DNA of 64,000 bases from RFPW01 sp040401595 (lineage in GTDB: Bacteria; Pseudomonadota; Gammaproteobacteria; Burkholderiales; Burkholderiaceae_E): contig JBBAOE010000003.1 in NCBI GenBank assembly GCA_040401595.1, forward strand, positions 1 through 64,000, written 5' to 3'. The translations under genes were made by a program, and so were the position numbers. Below, in pieces: positions 34,982 through 43,475 of the stretch (positions within the stretch are counted from its first letter, which is position 1; each line of letters starts with the position of its first letter). The notes under the pieces are model-generated. The model ran no database searches. It was given only the letters and a program-made list of their open reading frames with translations, and had not been told where the DNA came from.

Positions 34982-36148
34982 ATGTCCGAAGCGATTCTGG
35001 CGCGGCTGCGCGAGCGGATTCTGGCGGCCAGCGCCAGCAGCACGACGCTCTCTCCGGTCGGGGGCGGGACCAAGGCTTTTTACGGCAACCGTTGCACCGG
35101 CGAGTCACCGCCCCAGCCGCTCTCGGTGCGCGACCTGACCGGGCTCCTTGCCTATGAGCCTAGCGAACTCGTGGTTGTCGCGCGCGCTGGAACCCCACTG
35201 GTGGAACTCGAATCGGCGCTGGCCGAACGTGGGCAGATGCTTGGCTTCGAGCCCCCGCATTTCGGCCCGGGCGCGACGATTGGGGGTTGTGTCGCGGCCG
35301 GGCTTTCGGGCCCGCGGCGCATGGCGGCTGGCGCTGTACGGGACTTCGTCTTGGGTGTTCGGTTGCTCGATGCACAAGCCAGGGAGCTTTCGTTTGGCGG
35401 ACAGGTGATGAAAAATGTGGCTGGCTATGATGTTGCCCGACTCATGGCGGGGTCGCTTGGAACGCTGGGCCTGCTGACCGAAGTGTCTCTCAAGGTGCTG
35501 CCTCGCCCTGCGGCCGAAGCCACGGTGCGATTGCCGATGTCGCAGGCCCAGGCGCTCCAGGCGTTTGACACTTGGTCCGGGCAGCCGCTGCCGATTTCGG
35601 CCATGTCATGGTTCGAGGAGATCGCATCGATCCGCTTTTCAGGCGCTCGCGCCGCTGTTTTTGCGGCCGTGCAAGAATTGGGGCAGGGACGAGCGACCGA
35701 AGACCCGGTCGCGGCGCAGGCCTACTGGACTTCGTTACGCGAACAAACCCATCCGTTTTTTCAATCGATGCAAACGCTTGAATCGATTCCCATCGGTCAG
35801 GGATCCGTGGCCCAGGATTCGGCGGATTCGGCGGATTCGGGCATGACCCTGTGGCGTCTGGCGCTTCCCTCGCGCGTGAGCCCGCTCGCGATTCCGGGGT
35901 CAGATTCAACCCTGGTCGAGTGGGGTGGAGCCCAGCGCTGGATTCATAGCACGGCCGACGCCGCGCAGATCCGTTCAGTCGTTGCTGGCGTTGGCGGACA
36001 TGCGACGCGCTTTCGCGCGCCTGCGGATTCTGCAGCGCCAGCATTCTCACCCCTGGCCCCGGCGCTGCTCAAGATCCAGCGCAACCTGAAGCGCGTCTTC
36101 GACCCCCAGGGCCTGTTCAACCCCGGACGCCTGCACCCGCAGGCCTGA
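34982..36148 (+). CDS. glcE: glycolate oxidase subunit GlcE
   Basis: A 388-residue second FAD-binding subunit. The FAD site shows STTLSPVGGGTKAFYGN, and FEPPHFGPGATIGGCVAAGLSG and VMKNVAGYDVARLMAGSLGTLG are family blocks. The C-terminus ends FDPQGLFNPGRLHP. A 9-base tandem repeat inside the gene encodes DSADSADS at about residue 280, an expansion in a loop. The start ATG lies 3 bases after glcD and the stop is 4 bases before glcF, so the three subunits are co-translated. Confidence 0.94.
   Translation: MSEAILARLRERILAASASSTTLSPVGGGTKAFYGNRCTGESPPQPLSVRDLTGLLAYEPSELVVVARAGTPLVELESALAERGQMLGFEPPHFGPGATIGGCVAAGLSGPRRMAAGAVRDFVLGVRLLDAQARELSFGGQVMKNVAGYDVARLMAGSLGTLGLLTEVSLKVLPRPAAEATVRLPMSQAQALQAFDTWSGQPLPISAMSWFEEIASIRFSGARAAVFAAVQELGQGRATEDPVAAQAYWTSLREQTHPFFQSMQTLESIPIGQGSVAQDSADSADSGMTLWRLALPSRVSPLAIPGSDSTLVEWGGAQRWIHSTADAAQIRSVVAGVGGHATRFRAPADSAAPAFSPLAPALLKIQRNLKRVFDPQGLFNPGRLHPQA
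35815..35841. repeat. three tandem copies of a 9-bp unit in glcE
   Basis: GGATTCGGC occurs at 35815-35823 and 35824-35832, then GGATTCGGG at 35833-35841. The unit is in frame and encodes three Asp-Ser steps (DSADSADSG). Confidence 0.9.
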
Positions 36149-36152
36149 ATCC

Positions 36153-37466
36153 ATGGAAACGCACCTCGCTGAATGGCTGCAGGGCACGCGCGATGGCGAG
36201 GCAGCGGAAGCGATTCTGCGCCGCTGTGTGCACTGCGGTTTCTGCACCGCCACCTGTCCGACCTATCAACTGCTCGGCGATGAACTTGATAGCCCACGCG
36301 GTCGCATTTATCTGATCAAGCAGGTCGTCGAGGGCTTGAAGCCCACGGCTACGACCCAATTGCATCTCGATCGTTGCCTGACCTGTCGGAACTGCGAAAC
36401 GACTTGTCCCTCGGGGGTCGAGTACGGGCGCCTGATCGATATCGGTCGACGCCTGGTGGACGCGCAGGTCGAACGTCCAGTCGCACAGCGCGTCGTGCGT
36501 GGTCTGCTCCAGGAGACCCTGACTCGCCGCTGGCTGTTCGATCCGGCGATGCGTATCGGCCAGGCAGTCCGCACGGTGTTGCCCGACGGCTTGAAGGCCA
36601 AGGTTCCCGAGCGTCGCAGTGCCGGGGCTTGGCCCCGGGTTGTCGCCCGAGGCAATGGCAGACAAGTGTTTCTGCTCAATGGCTGCGTGCAGCCCACGAT
36701 GATGCCGTCGATTGATTCGGCCACCGCTCGAGTGCTGGCGGCCATCGGAGTGGGTGTGTCGTATGCTCAGGAATCGGGTTGTTGCGGTGCGATCCGCCAT
36801 CACCTCGATGATCCGGCGGGTGCGCTGGAAGACGCCCGGCGCAATGTGGATGCCTGGTTCCCGGCACTCGAGATGCAAGCCGTCGAGGCCATCGTGATCA
36901 ACACGTCCGGTTGTGGCGCCATGGTCAAGGAATACGGGCATTTGCTGGCTGATGATCCTGCTTATGCGGATCGAGCCAAAAGGGTCTCGGCGTCGGTGCG
37001 CGATCTCGGTGAATTTCTGACCCCAGAAGTGGATCGTCTGGGCGCGGCATTGCGTGCCGCTCAGAGTTCTCAGTCAGAGGCCAAGGAACCGGAGGCAAGT
37101 CGCGCTGCCGGGACGACTGGCAGGGCGTTGCAACGGGTAGCGTTCCATCCGCCTTGCACCTTGCAGCATGGCCAAAAACTGGGTGGGGTGGTGGAGGCGC
37201 TACTCGAGCCACTGCTGCGGCAGGCGGGCGCGCAGAGGGTCCCATTTGCCGAATCGCATCTGTGCTGCGGGTCGGCTGGGACCTACTCGGTGCTTCAGCC
37301 TGAACTGTCGACGCGCCTGCGTGATCGCAAGCTTGCCAATATCGACATCAGCCGGCCCGATCTGATTCTGTCGGCTAACATCGGTTGCATCACCCATCTT
37401 CAGAACGGCACCGTCACGCCGATCCGGCATTGGGTGGAATGGCTAGACGGCGCTCTGTCGCCCTGA
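36153..37466 (+). CDS. glcF: glycolate oxidase iron-sulfur subunit GlcF
   Basis: A 437-residue subunit carrying two ferredoxin-type [4Fe-4S] sites near the N-terminus: CVHCGFCTATCP (about residue 26) and CLTCRNCETTCP (about 75). Two CCG-type cysteine-rich domains follow, seen at ESGCCGAIRHH and SHLCCGSAGTYS. It passes electrons from GlcDE to the quinone pool. A Ser/Ala/Glu-rich stretch near residues 305-325 is a variable linker. It ends 7 bases before the convergent pntB stop. Confidence 0.95.
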   Translation: METHLAEWLQGTRDGEAAEAILRRCVHCGFCTATCPTYQLLGDELDSPRGRIYLIKQVVEGLKPTATTQLHLDRCLTCRNCETTCPSGVEYGRLIDIGRRLVDAQVERPVAQRVVRGLLQETLTRRWLFDPAMRIGQAVRTVLPDGLKAKVPERRSAGAWPRVVARGNGRQVFLLNGCVQPTMMPSIDSATARVLAAIGVGVSYAQESGCCGAIRHHLDDPAGALEDARRNVDAWFPALEMQAVEAIVINTSGCGAMVKEYGHLLADDPAYADRAKRVSASVRDLGEFLTPEVDRLGAALRAAQSSQSEAKEPEASRAAGTTGRALQRVAFHPPCTLQHGQKLGGVVEALLEPLLRQAGAQRVPFAESHLCCGSAGTYSVLQPELSTRLRDRKLANIDISRPDLILSANIGCITHLQNGTVTPIRHWVEWLDGALSP

Positions 37467-37473
37467 TCTGAAC

Positions 37474-38940
37474 TTACTCGACCGCCTTGACCATGTCCTC
37501 GACGACTTTCTTGGCATCGCCAAAGACCATCATCGTGCGATCGAGGTAAAACAACTCGTTATCCAGGCCAGCATAGCCTGAGGCCATCGATCGCTTGTTC
37601 ACGATGATCGTCCGGGCCTTGTAGGCTTCCAGAATTGGCATCCCTGCGATCGCGCTTTGCGGATCTGTCTTGGCCGCCGGGTTGACGACGTCGTTCGCGC
37701 CAAGAACCAGCACCACGTCTGTCTGGCCAAATTCGGGGTTGATGTCCTCCATCTCGACCACCTGCTCGTAGGGCACTTCGGCCTCGGCCAGCAACACATT
37801 CATGTGGCCCGGCATCCGACCTGCGACGGGGTGAATGGCATAGCGCACGTTGACGCCCCGATGGGTCAGTTTTTCGGCGAGCTCCTTGAGGGCGTGCTGC
37901 GCGCGGGCCACAGCCAGGCCGTAGCCCGGAACAATGATCACGCTCTCGGCGTTACTCAGCAGAAACGCAGCGTCGTCGGGCGAACCGCTGCGAACGCTGC
38001 GCTGGACGCCGCCAGCACCGCCCGCTGCAGGTGAGATCGCTTCGCCACCGAAGCCGCCCAGAATGACGTTGAAAAACGAGCGGTTCATGGCCTTGCACAT
38101 GATGTAGCTCAGGATCGCGCCTGAGCTGCCCACGAGGGATCCCGCCACGATCAGCATCGCGTTGTTGAGCGAGAATCCGATTCCTGCGGCAGCCCAGCCC
38201 GAGTAGCTGTTGAGCATCGAGACCACGACGGGCATATCGGCGCCGCCGATCGGAATGATGATCAGAACCCCCAGAATGAAGGCGAGCAGCAACATCGCGA
38301 GGAACGGTGTCCACTGCGGTTCGGCGCCCGGCGCAAACGCGTAGATCAGGCCCAGTCCGATCATGGCGATCGCGAGCACGAGATTGAGCACATGCTGACC
38401 TGAAAAAACCACAGGGGCGCCCTGGAAGAGACGGAATTTGTACTTCCCCGACAATTTTCCAAACGCGATCACTGAGCCTGAGAAGGTGATGGCCCCGATG
38501 GCCGTTCCCAGGAATAGTTCAATCCGGTTACCCAGCGGAATGGGGTCGCCACCCAGCTTCACAATGCCGAGCGCACGGGGCTCGGCGACCGCCGCGACCG
38601 CAATACAGACTGCTGCCAGACCGATCAGCGAGTGCATGAGTGCGACCAGCTCGGGCATCTTGGTCATTTCGACCCGATTGGCGGCCACTGCACCGATTCC
38701 GCCGCCGACAATCAATCCGCCAAAGAGGAGTGCGAGGCCCTGCGGGAGATGGGCTGCCGCCTCGGGGCTGGTGGTGATCTGGGTGATCGCGGCCAGTGTG
38801 GTCAAGATAGCGATCGCCATCCCGACCATTCCAAAGGTATTGCCACGGCGGGCCGTGGTCGGATGGGACAGTCCCTTGAGCGCCTGGATCAGGCAGACCG
38901 ACGCGACCAGGTAAAGCAGCGCGACGAGGTTGGCGTTCAT
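37474..38940 (-). CDS. pntB: NAD(P) transhydrogenase beta subunit
   Basis: A 488-residue inner-membrane subunit that couples hydride transfer between NADH and NADP to proton entry. Residues 1-300 are about nine membrane helices (domain II). The C-terminal NADP-binding domain III begins near VIIVPGYGLAVARAQHAL and contains DVVLVLGANDVVNPAAK and GYAGLDNELFY, all classic. It overlaps the small alpha subunit by 4 bases. Confidence 0.97.
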   Translation of the reverse strand: MNANLVALLYLVASVCLIQALKGLSHPTTARRGNTFGMVGMAIAILTTLAAITQITTSPEAAAHLPQGLALLFGGLIVGGGIGAVAANRVEMTKMPELVALMHSLIGLAAVCIAVAAVAEPRALGIVKLGGDPIPLGNRIELFLGTAIGAITFSGSVIAFGKLSGKYKFRLFQGAPVVFSGQHVLNLVLAIAMIGLGLIYAFAPGAEPQWTPFLAMLLLAFILGVLIIIPIGGADMPVVVSMLNSYSGWAAAGIGFSLNNAMLIVAGSLVGSSGAILSYIMCKAMNRSFFNVILGGFGGEAISPAAGGAGGVQRSVRSGSPDDAAFLLSNAESVIIVPGYGLAVARAQHALKELAEKLTHRGVNVRYAIHPVAGRMPGHMNVLLAEAEVPYEQVVEMEDINPEFGQTDVVLVLGANDVVNPAAKTDPQSAIAGMPILEAYKARTIIVNKRSMASGYAGLDNELFYLDRTMMVFGDAKKVVEDMVKAVE

Positions 38941-39287
38941 GCAGCGCCTCCACCATGGGAGGCAGGGCTGCTTTCCGCTTGGGATTTGGCAGCCCGGGGT
39001 TCCTTGCGACGGAACATTTCCAGCATGCGCCGGGTCACCAGAAAGCCGCCAAAGACATTAACCGCCGCCAGTGCGACCGCCAGTGTGCCCATGGTCTGAC
39101 CGATCGGGCCTTCGGTGAGGGCGGCTGCCAGCATGGCGCCGACGATCACGATCGCGGAGATCGCATTCGTCACCGCCATGAGTGGGGTGTGCAGTGCGGG
39201 CGTAACGTTCCAGACCACGTGGTAGCCGACGTAGATCGCCAGCACAAAAATGATCAGATTGGTCACGCCGGGGCTGAGCGCATCCAT
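38937..39287 (-). CDS. pntAB: NAD(P) transhydrogenase alpha subunit, membrane part
   Basis: A 116-residue protein with three or four membrane helices, equivalent to the C-terminal membrane part of E. coli PntA. Conserved blocks are LIIFVLAIYVGYHVVWNVTP and NAISAIVIVGAM. In this organism the alpha subunit is split into two genes, the arrangement known from Rhodospirillum and many Burkholderiales. The C-terminus ends in a Ser/Gly-rich tail. Confidence 0.95.
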   Translation of the reverse strand: MDALSPGVTNLIIFVLAIYVGYHVVWNVTPALHTPLMAVTNAISAIVIVGAMLAAALTEGPIGQTMGTLAVALAAVNVFGGFLVTRRMLEMFRRKEPRAAKSQAESSPASHGGGAA

Positions 39288-39320
39288 GGGTTTTCTCCTG
39301 GTCCTGTGAAGCTTGCGCGA

Positions 39321-40448
39321 TTAGCCGCGCAAGACCTGACCGTCACGGCACACCAGTACCGCGCGGACAATTTCATCTTCCGTATCGATGTGAAGGTGAC
39401 CCTCACGATCGATGACGAGCTTGAGGAAGTCGAGCACGTTGCGCGCGTATAGCGCGCTCGCGTCGGCCGCCAGCATCGCGGGTAGGTTGGTTTCTCCTAC
39501 GATGACGATGCCATGGCGTACAACGTTGCGATCCGCTTCGGACAGTTCGCAGTTGCCGCAGATCCCATCGGCACCGCGACCCGCAGCCATGTCAACGATC
39601 ACGGCACCTGCACGCATGCTGGCGACCATCGAACCTGTCACCAGCAGCGGCGCTGCACGACCCGGAATCAGAGCGGTCGTAATGACCACATCCGCGAGTG
39701 CAACCCGTTCGGCTACGAGCACGCTCTGGCGCCGTTTGTAGTCTTCGCCCATTTCACGGGCATAGCCGCCTTGACCCTTCGCTAGCGCTGCCTCTTCGGG
39801 GGTCAAGGGGACTTCGACAAACTTGGCGCCCAGCGACTCGACTTGCTCCTTCACATCCGGGCGGACATCGAAGGCTTCGACGACGGCGCCCAGGCGCTTC
39901 GCCGTTGCGATCGCCTGCAGGCCAGCAACACCCGCGCCCAGTACCAGTACTCGCGCAGCTTTGACGGTGCCTGCTGCGGTCATGAGCATCGGGAAGAAGC
40001 GCGGATAGACATTGGCGGCAATCAGCACCGCCTTGTACCCGGCGATGTTGGCCTGGCTTGAGAGGACGTCCAGGCTTTGCGCGCGAGTGATCCGGGGCGC
40101 GGCTTCGAGTGCGAATGCCGTCAGCCCACTGGCAGCCATCGCTTCGAGGCCAGGGCGATCGAATGGGTCGAGCATGCCGACCACGGCCGCGCCCGGGCGC
40201 ATCAGGTTCAACTCGCCCGCTTGCGGTGAGCGCACCTTGAGAACCAGATCGCAGCTCAGGGCGACCTCGGCGGCAACGATTTCGGCACCTGAGGCCGCAT
40301 AGGCGGCATCTGGTTGCGCTGCTGGCAAACCCGCCCCAGCCTGGACCATGACTTCATGGCCGGCTGCGACCAGCTTTTTGACAGTTTCCGCCGTTCCCGC
40401 CACCCTGACTTCGCCGGGGCGCGTTTCGGCCGGAATACCGATACGCAT
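39321..40448 (-). CDS. pntAA: NAD(P) transhydrogenase alpha subunit, NAD-binding part
   Basis: A 375-residue cytosolic NAD(H)-binding domain I, related to alanine dehydrogenase. It begins MRIGIPAETRPGEVRVAGTAE and has the Rossmann loop RVLVLGAGVAGLQAIATAKRL at about residue 165. ATG 40448 is chosen because AAGGAG lies 6 bases upstream. It heads pntAA-pntAB-pntB on the minus strand and is divergent from mnmA across 154 bases. Confidence 0.96.
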   Translation of the reverse strand: MRIGIPAETRPGEVRVAGTAETVKKLVAAGHEVMVQAGAGLPAAQPDAAYAASGAEIVAAEVALSCDLVLKVRSPQAGELNLMRPGAAVVGMLDPFDRPGLEAMAASGLTAFALEAAPRITRAQSLDVLSSQANIAGYKAVLIAANVYPRFFPMLMTAAGTVKAARVLVLGAGVAGLQAIATAKRLGAVVEAFDVRPDVKEQVESLGAKFVEVPLTPEEAALAKGQGGYAREMGEDYKRRQSVLVAERVALADVVITTALIPGRAAPLLVTGSMVASMRAGAVIVDMAAGRGADGICGNCELSEADRNVVRHGIVIVGETNLPAMLAADASALYARNVLDFLKLVIDREGHLHIDTEDEIVRAVLVCRDGQVLRG

Positions 40449-40602
40449 GGCTGACTCCTTTTGCAAGTGATACTACTGCTCTGAATTGTTGGCTCTTATA
40501 GCACGTGGCCGGCTGCAATGGCCCAACGGTGCCCCCCGGGTGGGTGGATGCCATTAGACTTCAAGATTGCCAACTCGCGATTTTCTCCCGATTTTTCATC
40601 CC

Positions 40603-41802
40603 ATGTCATCCGAAGTCTCTGACGACATCTCTGCTCATGATCTGGACCGATGGCTTCAAGCGGTCCCCGAGGGGCATGGCCGTCGTGTTGTTGTGGGTCT
40701 ATCCGGCGGAGTCGACTCCTCGGTATCTGCATGGGTCCTGAAACAGACCGGGTGGGATGTGATCGGGCTGTTCATGAAGAACTGGGAGGACGACGATCAA
40801 GGGGAGTATTGTTCGACCCGCCAGGATCTCATCGATGCCGCCAGTGCGGCCGATTGCGCCGGCGTAGCGCTGGAAGCAGTCAATTTTTCAGCGCAATACA
40901 AGGACCGCGTGTTCGCCGAGTTCCTGCGTGAGTACGAAGCCGGACGGACCCCCAACCCCGATATTCTTTGCAATGCAGAGATTAAATTCCGGTCATTTCT
41001 CGACCATGCACTGATGCTTGGCGCCGATCGGATTGCCACCGGTCACTATGCGCGGGTTCGACAGGCGGCGGGCGCGGGCACTTGGGAATTGTTGCGTGGA
41101 CTGGATGAGGCTAAGGATCAGAGTTACTTCCTCCACCGTCTCAATCAGGCGCAACTCGCCCGCACGATTTTTCCAGTTGGACATCTGCCGAAACCGATCG
41201 TACGTGCGATCGCGCACCGTATCGGATTACCCAATGCCGCCAAGAAAGATTCCACCGGGATCTGTTTCATCGGCGAACGGCCGTTCCGGGAGTTTCTGGC
41301 GCGCTACCTTGCGCATCGTCCGGGCCCGATCCGTGAGCCCGGCGGGCGGGTGCTGGGCGAGCATGTGGGGCTGAGTTTTTATACGCTTGGCCAGCGCAAA
41401 GGCATTGGCGTCGGTGGCTCCCGAGCCGGCAACGGCGACGCCTGGTACGTTGCCCGCAAGGAGATGGCCAGCAACACGCTCTGGGTCGTTCAGGGACACG
41501 ATCACCCATGGCTGCTGTCCGACGCACTGGAAGCCATGGATGTTCACTGGATTTCGGGTGCAGCGCCTGAGGCACTCGCTGTGCTCAGCGCCAAGACGCG
41601 TTATCGGCAGGCGGATGCGTCCTGCGGATTTCGCACTGGGACCCCATCGGCGAGCGAGCGGTTTGAGCTGGCGTTTCCCCAGCCCCAATGGGCAGTGACC
41701 CCCGGGCAGTCTGCCGTTCTGTACAGCGGCGAAGTCTGTCTGGGCGGCGGCGTGATCAGGTCATTTAGTTCTTCAGAATGTTCACTCGCGGGAGCCTCTT
41801 GA
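40603..41802 (+). CDS. mnmA: tRNA-specific 2-thiouridylase MnmA
   Basis: A 399-residue enzyme that installs the 2-thio group on wobble U34 of tRNA(Lys, Glu, Gln). The ATP-binding P-loop VGLSGGVDSSVSAW is near residue 30. The catalytic cysteines are in NPDILCNAEIKF (about 124) and STGICFIGER (about 221). The C-terminal domain ends with VLYSGEVCLGGGVI. An N-terminal extension of about 25 residues precedes the P-loop. ATG 40603 is assigned without a strong ribosome binding site, so the exact start is uncertain. Confidence 0.95.
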   Translation: MSSEVSDDISAHDLDRWLQAVPEGHGRRVVVGLSGGVDSSVSAWVLKQTGWDVIGLFMKNWEDDDQGEYCSTRQDLIDAASAADCAGVALEAVNFSAQYKDRVFAEFLREYEAGRTPNPDILCNAEIKFRSFLDHALMLGADRIATGHYARVRQAAGAGTWELLRGLDEAKDQSYFLHRLNQAQLARTIFPVGHLPKPIVRAIAHRIGLPNAAKKDSTGICFIGERPFREFLARYLAHRPGPIREPGGRVLGEHVGLSFYTLGQRKGIGVGGSRAGNGDAWYVARKEMASNTLWVVQGHDHPWLLSDALEAMDVHWISGAAPEALAVLSAKTRYRQADASCGFRTGTPSASERFELAFPQPQWAVTPGQSAVLYSGEVCLGGGVIRSFSSSECSLAGAS

Positions 41803-41807
41803 TAACG

Positions 41808-43403
41808 ATGAGTCGGTTTTTTGCCTTTCAATTATCGGTGCTGGCCAGTGTGGTCTTGGTCGTCCTCGGCGCTAACGGGCTTGTCCATGGAGCGTGGGCC
41901 CTGGGACCGATCGCTCTGATGCTGATCGGATTTCGCGACCTGTATCAGACGCGTCATGCGATCCAGCGTAACTATCCGATCATCGGCCACTTGCGCTTCA
42001 TGCTGGAGTACATCGGGCCGGAGATTCGCCAGTACTTCATCGAGAGCGATACGGAGGCTGCGCCGTTCTCTCGGCAACAACGCGCGATCGTCTACCAGCG
42101 CTCAAAGAATGTTCTCGACAAACGACCCTTTGGCACGCAGCACGACCCCTATGCCGTTGGCTTCGAGTGGATCAACCATTCGATCGCACCAGCACCGGTG
42201 GCCGAGCCCGCTGATTTCCGGGTGCGCATCGGTAGCGAGCGGGCCCAGCCCTACGATGCGTCGGTCTTCAATGTCTCCGCAATGAGCTTCGGGGCGCTGT
42301 CCGGAAATGCGATCCAGTCATTGAACCGGGGGGCCAAGCTCGGTCGTTTCGCGCATGACACGGGTGAGGGCTCGATTTCGGTCCATCACCGCGAACATGG
42401 CGGCGATCTGATCTGGGAGATCGGCAGCGGATACTTTGGTTGCCGATCGGGCGACGGGCAGTTCGACCCGGACCGCTTTGCTGCCCAGGCAACCCATCCG
42501 CAGGTCAAGATGATCGAGATCAAACTCTCGCAGGGCGCCAAGCCCGGGCACGGCGGCGTGCTGCCCGGGCCGAAGGTGACGCCCGAGATTGCGCAGGCAC
42601 GCGGTGTTCCGGTGTGGACCGATTGTATTTCGCCAGCGAGCCATCAGGCCTTTTCGACACCGATCGAACTGCTGGAATTCATCGTTCGCTTGCGCCAGCT
42701 CTCTGGGGATAAACCAACCGGATTCAAGCTTGCGATCGGTCATCCCTGGGAGTGGTTCGCAATTGCCAAGGCGATGCAGGAAACTGGAATTACACCGGAT
42801 TTCATCGTGGTCGACGGCAAAGAAGGGGGCACTGGGGCCGCCCCCGCGGAGTTTTTGGACCACGTGGGGATGCCGATGCGCGACGGGCTGCGCTTGGTCC
42901 ACAACACGCTGCTGGGCCTTGATCTTCGGGGGCGCGTTCGTATCGGGGCTGCGGGGCGGATGATCACAGCATTTGATATCGCAGGCACGATGGCGCTCGG
43001 CGCTGACTGGTGTAATGCCGCGCGCGGCTTCATGTTCGCCATCGGCTGTATCCAGGCCCAGCATTGCCATACCGGTGCGTGTCCCAGCGGAGTAGCGACT
43101 CAGGATCCGTCCCGACAGCGCGCACTGGTGGTCACCGATAAGGCGCAGCGGGTCTACAACTTTCATCGCAACACGGTCGAAGCGCTGGCGGAGCTGGTGG
43201 CCGCTGCGGGCCTGGAACATCCGGGACGCTTACGGGCACAACACGTCATGCGGCGGATCTCACACACCGAGATTTCGTCACTGGCCGACCTCTATCCCAC
43301 GATGCCCCATGGGGCTTTGCTGTCTGGCGAACCGCCGATCGAAGTGTTTCGCCGGTACTGGCCAGGGGCGCGGGCTGATCGGTTCGGGCAGCCTTTGTAC
43401 TAG
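41808..43403 (+). CDS. membrane-anchored FMN-binding glutamate synthase family protein
   Basis: A protein of about 531 residues. Two hydrophobic segments at the N-terminus (FQLSVLASVVLVVLGANGLV, ALGPIALMLIG) anchor it. The rest is the FMN-binding GltB-type synthase domain, with VSAMSFGALSGNAIQSLN, GGVLPGPKVTPEIA and DFIVVDGKEGGTGAAPAEF. The cysteine motif CIQAQHCHTGACPSG (about residue 412) matches the [3Fe-4S] region of glutamate synthase. It lacks the glutaminase domain, so its reaction is unknown. ATG 41808 is used; TTG 41799 overlaps the mnmA stop as TTGA and has GGGAG close upstream. Confidence 0.88.
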   Translation: MSRFFAFQLSVLASVVLVVLGANGLVHGAWALGPIALMLIGFRDLYQTRHAIQRNYPIIGHLRFMLEYIGPEIRQYFIESDTEAAPFSRQQRAIVYQRSKNVLDKRPFGTQHDPYAVGFEWINHSIAPAPVAEPADFRVRIGSERAQPYDASVFNVSAMSFGALSGNAIQSLNRGAKLGRFAHDTGEGSISVHHREHGGDLIWEIGSGYFGCRSGDGQFDPDRFAAQATHPQVKMIEIKLSQGAKPGHGGVLPGPKVTPEIAQARGVPVWTDCISPASHQAFSTPIELLEFIVRLRQLSGDKPTGFKLAIGHPWEWFAIAKAMQETGITPDFIVVDGKEGGTGAAPAEFLDHVGMPMRDGLRLVHNTLLGLDLRGRVRIGAAGRMITAFDIAGTMALGADWCNAARGFMFAIGCIQAQHCHTGACPSGVATQDPSRQRALVVTDKAQRVYNFHRNTVEALAELVAAAGLEHPGRLRAQHVMRRISHTEISSLADLYPTMPHGALLSGEPPIEVFRRYWPGARADRFGQPLY

Positions 43404-43475
43404 TCCCGGTCGCGCGACGCCCGGTATGGTCTGAGTACCTCAGCGTTGGGCTCTGTTGCAGCGTTATTGATGCGT

